This document shows positions 1 to 13,768 of a stretch of DNA of 64,000 bases, piece after piece (position 1 is the first letter of the stretch; each line of letters starts with the position of its first letter). A program made the position numbers and the translations under genes. The notes under the pieces are model-generated. The model had not been told where the DNA came from. It did not search any database and saw nothing but the letters and a program-made list of their open reading frames with translations. This DNA comes from Colias croceus (Eukaryota > Arthropoda > Insecta > Lepidoptera > Pieridae), in contig NC_059550.1 of the NCBI RefSeq assembly GCF_905220415.1, positions 10,356,501 through 10,420,500 of the forward strand, written 5' to 3'.

Positions 1-299
1 ATGAAATGATCAAAATTATTTGATCATATCGTAAAATAGTTACATTAATCGTTGGTAGAGGCGCTGCAAGCTCTGTGTTTATGTGATAAGATGGCGGCCG
101 CTGGCGAAAATTAAATTATTCGCAGTTAAAAACTTCATAATTCGTTTAATAACAATATTATGAAGAAAGTCATAGCAAAGAATTTACGACGAAGAGGTAC
201 GAGTACTATGGAAAATGTGGATATCTTATATGTATTTAAGAAAAAATGCGACTTAAATAAAATAATTTAAGAAACTACTACTATATTATTATAATTGTT

Positions 300-703
300 T
301 GTTTTTTAAAAAGCGATCCGCTTCTGGCACTCGCCGGCCGCTGCCGCGGCACGCTCGCTTTGCTCGCTCGGCTCGTGCGTTGTTTATCAAAATCTAACCT
401 AACCTAACCTAACTGTTTTCTATTGCAAAAACGATTCGCTTCTGGCATTCGCCGGCCGCTGCCGCGGCACTAACTTAAATGACATTGAACAAGTTTTTAG
501 AATATAGTTATTATGAAATTTTTTAATATTTTATGGACTCTTTATATTTTATACGATCTGGCCAAATGTGGATGACCAAATCGTGAAACGTTGACGATTT
601 AACGATCTGATCAAACTATGTTGGCCATTTCACGATATGCGACCATTTCGTGAAATGACCACTCATATCATGAAATGATCAAATCTACGATATGACCACG
701 ACA
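300..703. mobile_element. MITE-like repeat, copy 1 (GC-rich core and CCTAA motif)
   Basis: This stretch is related in inverse orientation to the element at 52503-52890. It has a GC-rich core (gccggccgctgccgcggcac, near 333-356 and again near 449-470), a short run of aacct telomere-like units near 397-412, and a right end finishing ...gaccacgaca at 703. The arms carry repeated variants of catttcatgaaatg and acgatctggcc. The left end is not resolved and may lie before the window, since positions 1-35 also look like this family. Confidence 0.6.
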
Positions 704-2035
704 TAGGTACCACAGGTGAAGCCGGAGCAGACCGCTAGTTACTTCTATTTTCCAAAGTTTATATAAAAATAGTTGGCGGATCATTAGAAATAACGTAACA
801 GGCAGACCGCATTCTGAATTTATAATGAGTGAGGAACAAAATAAATAAATTAGAAAGATGTGTACAATTACATTAGATGCAATTTCCTACCTAAATGAAT
901 AAACCAATACGCGACTGACTATGTAGACAGTCACAGACGGCCCTTTATACGATGCATTTAACATTTTTTTCAGTATTAGATTTTATCTTAACTAGCAAAG
1001 AGGTGCTCTATACATTGAATAAAATGAAACTTTATTCTATACTTAGTTTACTGGGACTCGAAGGTACCTATAACCTGTAGGCTGTACGGCTAACATAGAT
1101 ATATGTGGGGATGGTGTAAATAAAAAGCCAAAATCGCCCAATCGATTTATTTCCCAGACACCGGTTACATATCAAAAATACATTTCAACAATCCTCTATT
1201 ACAATTACATCGTACCCAAAAAACACACAGTCAAGTCATAGACAACCAAAAATCTACAGTCTACAGATAACATATCCACAGATTAAATAATAGAAAAGCA
1301 TAGACTAAAAATAAAAGTAGTTATGAAATACAATCTTAATTATTTATCCTATTCCCACATATACATATATTGAGTATTGTAAATAAAGTTAATAAAATAG
1401 GTACTCTCTTCAAAGTAAAGATAGTATAGTAGTATGGATATAGCACTTTTACCAGGCGAGTAACTTGCATGATTAACTTTATCATACAACATTCAACCCA
1501 CATCATCTAGCACACTGAACCTTTTCACTTACCACTGAACGATCGAGGAATCAAAATAAAATGTAGGTATGTAGGAGTATTCAGGTCGTATCAAACAAGA
1601 TTTATTGGCATTTTGTCCAGAGTCAATTGTTACATTATGTCTCTTATTACAATGCAATCGGTACGGCTAAAAAAATATTACAAAATATTAGTTTATCAAA
1701 GCAAACTGCACTCACTGTATTGAAAAATACATTAAAATTACAAACATCATGATTTACTGTACAAATATTGATGAATTTTAATCAGCTCTATCAAAAGTTG
1801 AAACTCTATAGTTTCTCAACTATTTATTTCTCCGTGTATGTTTGTGTGTTTATATTTTTTAAGTTATAAATAACGTTAATAACGTTAAACTACGAATTTT
1901 GGTGCACTTTAGAATTTATGAATGAAATAATAAATACATAGTTTAGTACAATCATTTATATTTACTAAAATATTACCGATAGGAAGCTATATTATTCTTT
2001 GTTTTATTCTGTTTCTCCAGTGATTTAAAAAAACT

Positions 2036-2125
2036 GTAATGCTGCAGTGGTTACCGAGTAAAGTGCCATAACATAAGGCCACGGAAAAGGCAGGACTCGA
2101 CTTCGAATCCCGTCTCTGAATTGAT
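2036..2125 (+). repeat. tRNA-derived SINE head
   Basis: An A-box-like tract (cagtggttaccgagta) is followed about 50 bp later by a B-box-like tract (cttcgaatcccg). This is the internal pol III promoter layout of tRNA-derived SINEs. There is no cloverleaf good enough for a functional tRNA. Confidence 0.5.
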
Positions 2126-2555
2126 ATCTTCAATTCTTTTTGAGAGCATTCTAATCACAGATTTTAATGATATAAAATTAAAAGTCTTCAAATACGGCCA
2201 TGCAAAAATATCCTATTTACTTTCTAAAGCAATAACGAAATAATATAAAAAATTGTTATCTTAAGTGTTAATTAGAGAAAGGACCGTAAATTTAATGTCT
2301 TTTTACGCACATTAAATTACATAAGAGATGTCGAATGATAGCCTAGTGCCTATTTAATTTAGTTTTTAATTATGTACATTGAGGTGACCGCATTGTAAAA
2401 ACATGTTTTAATTTTAATAGACAGTGAAGTCCCATGTCCCATAATGGAGGAGCAGATGCATTACTTATACATCTGTTTCACTGATCGATTTTCTTTAGAG
2501 ACAAGTAGGTGATCAGCCTTCTGTGTCCTGTCAGACTGAGATATTTTTTTTCTTC

Positions 2556-2635
2556 GTCTCCAACGGGAATCGAACCCAGGACCCCTCGATTCTACGCTAG
2601 ATGAATGCGTCAACCACTGTATCAAGGTAGCGATC
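2556..2635 (-). repeat. tRNA-derived SINE head
   Basis: On the minus strand an A-box-like cagtggttgacgcattc is followed by gggttcgattcccg, a near-perfect B box. This fits a tRNA-derived SINE or decayed tRNA copy. The acceptor stem does not close, so I do not call it a tRNA gene. Confidence 0.55.
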
Positions 2636-3318
2636 AAAAATTAATTTTTGATTATATATATTAAAATATAATAAGTATATATTTTAAAATATAATAAGAA
2701 TATTTTTTTAAATTTTAATAGGCTGGAAGAAAAAAGGTGATGGTGTTGATCAGCATTCATCATTATAATCATCTAGTTATGATCCGATCACATACGCACA
2801 TATTTTTTGTGTCTGCTTTGGCTAAAATATACATCACGCTTTGTGAATATAATATATTTTACAGACGGACTTTTTACGCTGACTACGGTCTACATATTTT
2901 GGTGATCATGTTAATATTCGAAGAATTAAGTAAAATTACAAATTACAGAATTTTATACTTATATTTCTAAAGTTAATAAGTAATATCAATTTTTAAATTT
3001 TGCCTATTGCGGTGGAGAAAAATAAGTTCACAAAGGTCATACTTATAAATCTTACAAAAGATCAAGGACCAACGTGAAAAAGCAATTTCCCTAAAAGATA
3101 AACAAATCAATCTAGACATATGCTAATACCGCAAAATGTAGCCAAGTTTATGAAGAGTTTGATAGATTAGAATACTGAGGACTATGTTTCAAGAACCGCA
3201 AAATATATTTTAACAAAATCTGTGAATATTGATAAAAATATATTGTTTAAGTACGTCGTGAGTAACATACACGTCCTTTCTTTATTTCTTATGGTTTTTG
3301 GGTAATGTTATATTATTT

Positions 3319-3544
3319 ACTAGCTGCGCTCCGCCGGTTTCACCTGCGTGGCTCCGCTCCTGTTGGTCTTTGCGTGATGATATATAGCCTTATAATATAG
3401 CCTCGATAAATGGGCTATCTAACACCGAACAATTTTTCAAATCGAACACCAAAGAATTTTTCAAATCGGACTAGTAGTTCCTGAGATTAGCGCGTTCGAA
3501 CAAACAAACAAACTTGAACTTCAGCTTTATAATATTAGTATAGA
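3319..3544 (-). mobile_element. Helitron-like short repeat
   Basis: It starts ACTAG next to a GC-rich tract and ends ttataatattagtatagat. Read on the minus strand this is TCTATACTAATATTATAA ... CTAGT, the layout of lepidopteran non-autonomous Helitrons (Lep1 type). It has no coding capacity. Confidence 0.6.
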
Positions 3545-3677
3545 TTTCATCCCGGCTTTCCATCACTTCAAATCGTATATTTTTACCCTTATTTTATTAG
3601 AAATTCCTACAATAATAACCTATCAAATCCTTGAAGTCACCATCACAAGTTACCACTACCGCACTAATGTTTATCCA

Positions 3678-3710
3678 TATAAGAGCTAGCACATGCGCCG
3701 GCGTCGCAGT
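3678..3710 (+). promoter_or_regulatory. Likely core promoter of the Gln-rich secreted protein gene
   Basis: A TATAAG at 3678-3683 lies about 30 bp before an initiator-like tcgcagt (3704-3710). The presumed 5' leader is short, with the ATG at 3738. The spacing fits an insect TATA/Inr promoter; no transcript evidence is available. Confidence 0.5.
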
Positions 3711-3737
3711 AGTGCTCGGTGACCCAGTGCAGTGATC

Positions 3738-6700
3738 ATGAAGGCTATGGTTAGTGTCGTTTTTAGAGCTTTTTATTGAAAGTGCATATAAGTAGAAAAA
3801 GGCTTGTGAAATTTTTGATAGAGCTCTTATTTAATTGATAGACAGGATAGATATAGGAAGAATAGACCCGGCGTGTAATGTTTTTGGGTAGAGCTCTTTA
3901 TTGAAAGTGCATATAAGTATTTTCGATAGAGCTATGTAATGACAGTACAGATAAGGAAGAAGATAAGTAGATATAGTAGACTTTGTGAAGTTTTTGATAG
4001 AGCTTTTAATTCAATTAATAAACAGATTAAATATAGTGAGAATAGACCCGGCTTGTGAAGTTTTTGGTAGAGATTTTAATTCATTTAATAAATAGGTTAA
4101 ATATAGTGAGAATAGACCCGGCTTGTGAAGTTTTGGTAGAGCTTTTTATTGACAGTGCAGATAAGTAGCTATAGTAGACTTTGTGAAGTATTTGATAGAG
4201 TTTTTCATACAATTGGTAACTAGGTTAGATATTATAGTAAAAATAAATCCGGCTTTTAAAGTTTTTGGTTGAGCTTTATCTTTAACTAGCTTCCGCCCAC
4301 GACTTTGTACATGCATCCCCGTTTTTCCCCGTTCCCGCAAGAATTTCGGGAAATCCTTTCTTAGCGGATGCCTACGTCCTAACATCTACCTGCATGCCAA
4401 ATTTCAGCCCGATACGTCCAGTGGTTTAGGCTGTGCGTTGATAGATCACTATATCAGTCACCTTTGAGTTTTATATATATAGATTGATAGACAGGTTAGA
4501 TATAGTAGAGCCGGCTTGTGAAGTTTTTGGTAGATTTTTATTGACAGTATGCCGAGATACGAACCGGCGTCTTTAATAAAAATTTAAGAAATGTATGTGA
4601 CTCTACATCGTATTATTTTAAAAAGCTCATTAAAAACGATAGACTATACAACTCTGAATTCATTTCTATTCTATGTTTGTTTTTCAATATCTCAATGTGA
4701 ATAAACTCCCATAAGTATGAACAAGGAAATACATACTATGTTCTCCATATTTGAGACACTCAGTATGTTTCGTACCCACATAGGAGTTGTGTAACCAATG
4801 TTTATCTTACAATCAACTAGGAATGGGTTTCCTGATCGTCGGTTATGATGAACGATTTAACCTCAAACTACGGTTTACCTAAACTGCCGTTTTGAATTGC
4901 TAATTCTTATCAAATAGAGACTAATCATAATTAAATGATTTATTCATAAAATTAGGCGCTAATTTTGCAAACGGCAAATTGAAATTAAAATAATTAAACT
5001 GCCGAGCTTTACTGCCGAATATTTCGAAATGTATTCTTTAGTTCTAGACATTACTTTCTATAAACAGATACGTTTTAATAAATGTCAGTGGAAATTAACA
5101 GCTTCTTTAGATGATAAAAAATGATTTTTTTTTTGTTTATTAATTGCAACATACACATGTTTGTAAATAAAAGTTTAAATTAATTAAGTTAATTAAAACA
5201 TAGGAACAAAAGTTGTTAGTTTTCAGGCGATAAGGAAATCCATCAGATTAAATGGCCTTAAAATATGCTCAATAATATTATATTCAGAAGCTCTTATAGT
5301 CAATCGTATAACAATGTTGCAGTTCAATAGTAAATTACTTTCTAGTTAATACTGATGCTCGTGGCAGCGAGCCATGCTACAAAAGTGACGAGCACAAGAA
5401 GTAAGCAGAAGACAGAGTTTGAGAGAACAGACAAGAGAGAGTTACAAGGAAACAATGGGATTGAGAAGAGAACACCTCTCTTGCCTACAGGTATGAAAAA
5501 TTTTTTTTTCTTCTTAACTTACTAAGAACTGACAATAGTAAGTAAAAACTTTGTACGGAGTTTACTTTATGAAAGCTTTTTTTTTCGTGTTATTTTTAAA
5601 TCTAAGTATAGTTTTTAGTGTATAATATTATATACGGATTACCTTATTTAAACTTACAGTAGCTTAGCCTTAAAATATTACATAATTTATGTATACGGAA
5701 GGTAATTACATGTGCTATATTAATGTCAATTCTTCGTTGTTTATATATATTATGCAACTTGACAGTTTTTTTATTAATTGAATATTCTTACATTCTCTTT
5801 ATAATCCTAAATAACATAAAAAACCTAACTCAAAGCATAATATAAATATATTTTATTGTAATTCTGTACCCATTCATCCAATAAATGAAATAAAAGACTA
5901 GAAGAAATTGCATAATAATAAAAAAGCTCTCAATGGATTACCATCATATTACGATTACGATGAACTATCTTACAGAAATATTGCTTTTCAATGTAGAAAA
6001 GTCACGTTCAAGAAGATGCCCTAGCACATCCCTTCCCTTCCCTACTAGTAATATTATAAACTAGCTGTTCCCCGCGGTTTCACCCGCATTGCTCCGTTTC
6101 TGTTGGTTTTAGCGTGATGATATATAGCCTATAGCCTTCCTCGATAAATGGGCTATCTAACACCGAAAGAATTTTTCAAATCGGACCAGTAGTTCCCGAG
6201 ATTAGCGCGTTCAAACAAACAAACAAACTCTTCAGCTTTATAATATTATAGTACCTATAGATGCGAAAGTAACTCTGTCTGTCTGTCTGTTACGCTTTCC
6301 CGCTTAAACCTCTCAACCGATTTTGATGAAATTTGGCAGACAATACTTAGGCCCTGAGAAAGAACATAGGCTACCATTTAATGCGAAATATGTACCACGG
6401 GCGAAGCCGGGGCGGACCGCTAGTAGTTAATATAGTTAGTATTTTAACAAATTCTTAAGTATTAGTTTGTGATGAGCGCACTCCACACATGCTGCATGCT
6501 GCATGCTGTTTCAAAGATTCCTCTACGTTATCACTATAATTTAACTCAAAATATTAAAATATTTCAGTAACACCTTCGATTGCAGCAGGCGTTGAATATG
6601 CTGACGACAAACAACAGACACTGCAAGAGAAGTCACCTTCACAGGTAAGGCTTTATAAAAGTTTCCACGAAAGCTTATAAGTAATATTATAGGATAGATT

Positions 6701-9700
6701 TCGTCTTCGATTTTATTTTCAGAAGCTTTTAAAAATGGTTCATTAATTTAAACTTTATTTATTTATTTCAACGATAGCTAGAGCTTTTAAATCGTCATAT
6801 TACTATCCATACTAATATTATAAATGCTCTGTGTCTGTCCGTCTGTCTGTTACTCAATCACGCCTTAACTACTGAAGCAATTTGCATGAAATTTGGTACA
6901 AAGATATTTTGATACCCGAGAAAGGACATAGGCTACTTTTTTCCCCGGGAAATAGGATAGGTTTTATCCCGGCAATCCCACGGGAACGGGAACTATGCGG
7001 GTTTTTCTTTGATTGCGCGGGCGAAGCTGCGGGTGGAAAGCTAGTATAGAATAAATAGATTGATGTATCAAATAAAATAATTTATTTATACACATCGGTA
7101 ATAATGAGAAGTAGATATTATGTAATATTTTCTTGGCTTATAAGCCTTTTTTGACTTAAATAAATGATGTTGTTTTATGTTTATTGATATTATTTGTCAT
7201 CCTTTACCGTGGAGCGTATTTATAAATAAAATAAACGACATTTCGAGCACAAATCTAGACAATCTCATAATCTCAAAACAAATTGGATCACTTCTCGTAA
7301 ATTAAATTTGTGTGTCCCAATACCGTAGCCCGAACTCGACATAAAAATTCCATTTCTTTTTCATTCTGATGACGATACTTCAAACATAGGATAAATAACA
7401 TTGATAAAAGACAAAACATTTTTAAAAGAAAAACTGTTTATCATCTAAAAATATAATAAGAACAAATCAAACAATTTCTTCACTTCGTAATTTCGTAAAT
7501 ACTTCAACTTATAGTCTAAATCTAAGAAAATAGTGAGATATAATATAAATGAGAATTTCTAGACATCTAAAGAATCTGGGAAAGCACAGATAAGTAACCA
7601 AGATCGAAACATTACATCACTGACTGACTGACTGACGAACAAGGCAACTTACACTAGACTAGATGAGATACAGTCACAAAAAACAACATAGGTATTTATT
7701 TATAACTAGCTGTGCCGCGCGGTTTCACCCGCGTCGCTCCGCTCCTGTTGGTCTTAGCGTGATAATATATAGCCTATATTACTCGTGGATAATTTAGCTT
7801 TCGAATGATGAAAGAATTTTTAAAATCGGTCCAGTAGTTTATGAGCCTATTCATTACAATCAAACAAACGAAGTTTTCCTCTTTATAATATTAGTGTAGA
7901 TATAGAATACTAGCATTCTGCGGCTTCGCCCGCTTTGTCTTAAATCTAATAAGTTATATACTACCTTCCTCTTGAATAATTCTATCTATTAAAAAAAACC
8001 GCATCAAAATCCGTTGCGTAGTTTTAAAGATTTAAGAATACAAAGGGACATAGTGACAGAGAAAGAGACTTTGTTTTATACTATGTAGTGATGATATTGT
8101 GTAGTAAAAATTAACGGAACGAATTTAAACATATTCAAGATGTTTACGATAAATAAATGAAAAATACCCACTGTTAATTATATAATGGAATTATTGTCTT
8201 TTAATATTTATTCCTTCAATAAACAAAATGGCGAATAATATTTCAGTTTTGTAATAATTATCGTGTTATTAAAAATTCATAATAAAGCCTTCGTTGTCTG
8301 TTTCATTAATGAGATCATGACTCGTTTGTGGTTTAAATAGATTATGAAAAACTGGATACACAATTTTTATTACAACGTGTCATTTTTTAGGAAAAAAATA
8401 TGCGCAAGGGGCACATTTTGCTAAGTAATGTAAATAGCAAATCAGAAAGGCTATGTTACTATATTATGCCCTCGGAGATAAACTTAAACTCTATTATTTA
8501 TTCTTACATTTTAATTTTCACAGAAACAATTATATAAAATCCTAATCGTCTTATCCCATCGGGTTAGTAACACTAAATATATTATGAACAAATAAACAGA
8601 TTTCAATTACTTTTCATTTGTTGAATTACCATCATGACTGTAAATTTTAAAATCACCAAATGTACTTTATTAAATACAAAGATATCATATTCAAATAAGA
8701 AACATATACATTCAATAATCGATTGTCACATCCAGTATAATCTATATCTACAACTCATACAATATTCGCTTTCCTGTTGCCGCCCTTATCGAAGAATTTA
8801 CGCAAGCTTTACATATTCATCACATCCCGAATAAGGCGAAGCAACAAGTTCTGCGGTTGTACTCGTCGTATAATCGTAGGTTACGTGTTATGTGCCCTAC
8901 TTATAGCGCGGTTAGTTTTAGTGACTGGATTTGTTGAATTTATTTGAAAGTAGAGCTTTGAAACATTCAAAATGGCTATAATATGTAACATTTCAAATAC
9001 TTTCACTCTTTTTCGTCCCTTTTAAAATGATCTATTGTGACCTATTTACTACTACAAACTATCAATTATTTGTTTTTTATCTTCTATGTACCTATTAAAT
9101 TCAACTGTTGTCATTTGCTTAAAAATAAAAAAATTAAAAAATTTACACTTTCAAATTCATAATATTAAAAATTATTCCATCACCCACTAGTTAAAAAGCG
9201 AAGTTAAATTTTATATTTTATACTCAATTATTTTTAACTGATTGCATTACTAGGTCAACCTATATTGGTTAATTTTTAACGCAGTTTCATTTTATTTATA
9301 CGCTATTTTATTATTTTATTTTCATATTAATGAATGAAATTCCTGCTAAATTTTTATGGTCTCTACGAGAATCGATCTCAAGCCTCTCGATTGCTAACCA
9401 AGCAGGTCTATAATAGGTAAATAAGTAATTAAATTACGACATCTTATCCATGCGTTATCTAATATCTTATAGGTACATATCGCATGGATAAGAATAAAAA
9501 TAAAAAAAACGACGTGTGGCACTCGGGGACTGCCGCGGTAAAGCTATTGCATGCTATGCCTTCAAGCCATTAGCCACACCTCCGCCCGTCGGAGTGGGGA
9601 GCGTGAGGTTTTTTCGTTACGGAATTTCTCGATTCTGTCCCCGCGCTCAAGGCCCGGGATATAAGCTATGCAATAGCTTAATAAAATAATAAAAGAAGAA

Positions 9701-12700
9701 AATCATAGGGCGGGAATACAACCGGTAGGTATCCACCAACCATTCAAACTTAATAACTTTTCCGTCTCTAGTAGGAGATAACCATGTTTTTATACACGAA
9801 TTTTCTGTATTCTCTATAACCGGAACAAACCTGAGACTCGCTATGGATCTCACGCTAAATACAATGAAATGGTTCTTTGCGACAATTACCTAATGTCAAC
9901 TATAATTATCCGTTCCCATTGATTGCGGAAATTCTTTGATAGCCCGATAGTTAGGGAAGTAGTTGGAAAGAGAGAACTAAATTCTAGTAACGCTTGAAGA
10001 GATATTTGCATTAATTTTCTTCCCGAATACATTTTCATATGTATTAGTTATGTACATATTAATTGCAGCAGGGTTATAAGGCCCCAATTTCTGCAACTTA
10101 TTTATGTTACTTTTTTATTTGAATTTCGTTTTGAAAAACCCATAAATAAATCTGAACTGTTATACTATTAAAGGTAGTTATGTATTAATGTCTCTTAAGC
10201 TTTTAGTTCTATTCAAGAGCCGGCTTATTTCCAAACAATGTTGATTTATTTAGGAAGACTCACTCGATAGTTACATAATATGTATCTCCTAATATTATTG
10301 TCCTAAATAACTCTAGCACTTGTATTTTAATGTAATACCCAATTTCCTACCCAGAGAACGTATTTTATTACTTTTTTGTTGTCCTGCAACAAAATATCGA
10401 AAGATCAGCTCGAAAGTTATTGCCTAAAGTTTTGTAATATTCCTTGATAAAATCGGGAAAGATAATGGCAATATAGGTTTAATATATGACTTAATAAAAA
10501 CTTTTTTATGCATATATATTTTATGCCTGTGCGTGCTTTATATACATATTTCTCATTTTTTATGTGGGATTATATTTCAATTGTATAGATTTTCAATACT
10601 TTGTGGCACGAAAGGTATAATTTAAAAAGACTTTTGAGGCTGTAATTTTGTATTTATTATGTCAAATGAAATATTTAAAATGTCCAAGATTTTAGCTTTA
10701 ATGACTACACTTCGAGCACATTCGATTTTACGAAAATTCAAAACAATCTCAAAATCAATCGAACAGTAACATAAAATACTAATAAATTAATTAGTATTAA
10801 GTATAAAATTTATATGCACTTTCGACTTATAAACATAGAAAAATGTAAACTCAGAATTTCAGAAAAAAATCAACTTTAAAAATTAAGTCATACCAATCAT
10901 GATTGGTTGATCGTCAATTAATAACATTCACAATCAACTGCCAAAAATCTGAGACTTAATTAAAAAATTCAGTAAAATTGTCGACAGTGGCGTTATTTAT
11001 CGAATTGGCGCCATTTTGTACTTTCAATTGGAGTCGTTAGTGTTAAAATAAACAACAGACGCGGTACACCGGAATAATAAGCTTTTTTATGAAACCCGAA
11101 ATATTAATGTCACTGTTATGTAAATCCTGTTAAACTGAATTAAAAATGGACATTTTAATTCGACATTTTGTGTATTTAAATATGTTTATCTGGCTGTCTG
11201 TGAAATAATTATACCGCAGTATAAGTAGCGTTGGTATTCTGTGGTATAAGAATAACCATTGCATCATGTTAGGAAATAGAGATAGTTTCTAAAGAGTATA
11301 GTAACTAAGTATATTATAAAAGGAAATAGTTTCATGGGTGTAAATTCAGTATTTAAAAGGTACTAAATGAAACTATTAATATTTTATTATTTCTAATTAG
11401 TGAGCCTATTTATAAACTGAATTTAACTACTCATAGGAATTGCGTTTCTGTTACGGATAGTTAAAAAAAGTAGGTATACCTACTACTTGTAGGAAATAGG
11501 TCTACGTACCTATAGAAAGAAACTTTTTTATAAAGTTTATTTTCACGCTAATACAATAAGAGAGAATAAGAGTATCGCAATGGGATAGAAGGGGCATTAA
11601 TCTTAGTACTTTCTACAAGTAAAAGGTTTTACTTATGTAGGTAATTTAATTGGAACCGGAACATGTTTTTTGGTCCACTCTTGTAATCTTATTTGTATCG
11701 ACTTGGTATCGACTATTCTAAGTCATTATTAGTTTATTTATTTTGGAATAAAATGTATAAAGAAATAAGATTTGTAAAATTAAGATTGTAACGGGTAACA
11801 ATTTTAATTAAAAGATCGAAGCTTAAAGGTAGGTAATATACTTAAGTGTGCAAAAAATAAATTGATAATCATTCATTCCATTTTACTACTCCTCGAAACG
11901 ATCAAGGAAATCATCCGGAAAAATCGACATGCCTAAGTACCACAATGATCACGCTCTAAGATCATCCTCCTATACTGTGATAATTATTACCAGCCCACCA
12001 TGCATTTTCAACAATCTCATAGGCCGCTGCAGCTGTAAGTAATGGGAATAAAAATGATCTACTTAATTATGCATACAATTTATTGTAATTTAGTAGGTTA
12101 TAAGAAAAAATAGCCTATACATATGTTATCTTGCGTAATATAGTTTTAGCTAAAAGTAAATGGGGTATATTTAATAACGCCTACCAATATTTTAACCGCA
12201 AATTCTTATAAATTTATAAAGAATAGAAAAAATTCGATCACGAGGCGGGACTTGAACCCGCATCCTTCGCGCCATTCCGGGGCGGATGCCTTACCAACTC
12301 AGCCACTCGTGACCCGCCTGAGCAATCGAATTTATTCTATTCTTTTTTTTTTATATTTATAAAGCATTTGAATGCCATAAAAACCAAAAAATATAAATTC
12401 AAGAAAAGGTCGTGTTCCATCGTTACAATATTGTATTCACTGAAAAGTGCTTCATATTGGTTGAGATGGTTGTTAAATCATCTCAATAGATGGCGCGCGG
12501 TGTGTCCCTTAAGACACATAAAACTGAAAGGATAGAATAAATTCGATTGCTCAGGCGGGTCACGAGTGGCTGAGTTGGTAAGGCATCCGCCCCGGAATGG
12601 CGCGAAGGATGCGGGTTCAAGTCCCGCCTCGTGATCGAATTTTTTCTATTCTTTATAAATTTATATTTATAAAGCATTTGAATGCCATAAAAACCAAAAA

Positions 12701-13737
12701 ATATAAATTCGCAAATTCTTATTTCAAATAATATCCAACGTAAGCCTTATAAATGTTGGTCGTATAAAATACGTTACTATTATAAATTCCTGGGGCTGGG
12801 TTTTGTTATATTATGTCCGTTTCTATTTTATAACGTTCTTCATAACTATACTCATATTATAAAGCTGAAGAGTTTGTCTGTGCGTTTGTTTGCTTGAACG
12901 CGCTAATCTCAGAAACCGTTGGTCCGACAATCGACATAAAAAATGATATCACTGTTAGATAGTCCATTTATCTTCATTCTTCTTTTATTTATATCATCAT
13001 GCTATTAAGACCAATAGGGGCTGATTATTGCAGCTAAAACCGCGGGATACAGTTAGTTACACAATAAACAACAGGATGGAAAATTATTTAACAAGGTTTC
13101 TATTCGAGATAAATCATAGTTCTATATCAGGATATCTAAGGGATTAGGATAAAATTTGACAAACAACTAGTATAATTCAAAACCTCTGTTCAAAATTATC
13201 ATCCCGTTTCACAAAGTTAGCAACAATTGAAATTAATTAACGACGAGGCCTAAATTTGATAACCACATAATATTATTTATAAAACATTGTATTATAGTAA
13301 AATACTTAAATCATTTTAAATCTAATTACAATACAATAGGTATGTATATATTAAAAAAAAATGTTGTGTGGTTTTATGAAACCACGGTAAAAGTGAAACT
13401 TTTTTTAACACTATAGACATTTAACTACTTTAAAATTATCGTATTTGTACGATAATTATCGTACGTATCGTGCGTCACGCGACATGCGCTACACAGACCA
13501 AAAAGTTTGAGACGATGTAATAAAAGTTTCACTTTAAAAATAAAAAACCCATTTTACCAATATTATACAGCGAACTCTACTACTCTAGGCATAGAAATGG
13601 GTTATAAACGCTACGCTTTATATTATATTCAAGAAAAGAGTGAACAGGTACCTTCTAGGAAAGCGCGCTCCATCTTAGGCCACATCTCAGCTTTCCATCA
13701 GGCGAGATAGTGGTCAAGCGCTTTCCTATCAAACAAT

Positions 13738-13768
<31 letters not shown>

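Larger units (their letters stand above)
704..3318. other. Intergenic AT-rich DNA
   Basis: I see no convincing coding exon here. It is AT-rich with two tRNA-derived SINE heads (listed separately). The 77-codon open frame at 2737-2970 has low-complexity composition, no domain and no splice context that would support a gene. Confidence 0.5.

Noticed and set aside
12560..12634. Functional tRNA-Ser gene
   Set aside because: The acceptor and T stems are good but the anticodon arm is mismatched, U33 is missing and there is no long variable arm as expected for Ser. It is kept as tRNA-like.
12483..12677. 64-codon minus-strand frame over the tRNA-like cassette
   Set aside because: It is created by the conserved tRNA-like sequence and has no protein features.
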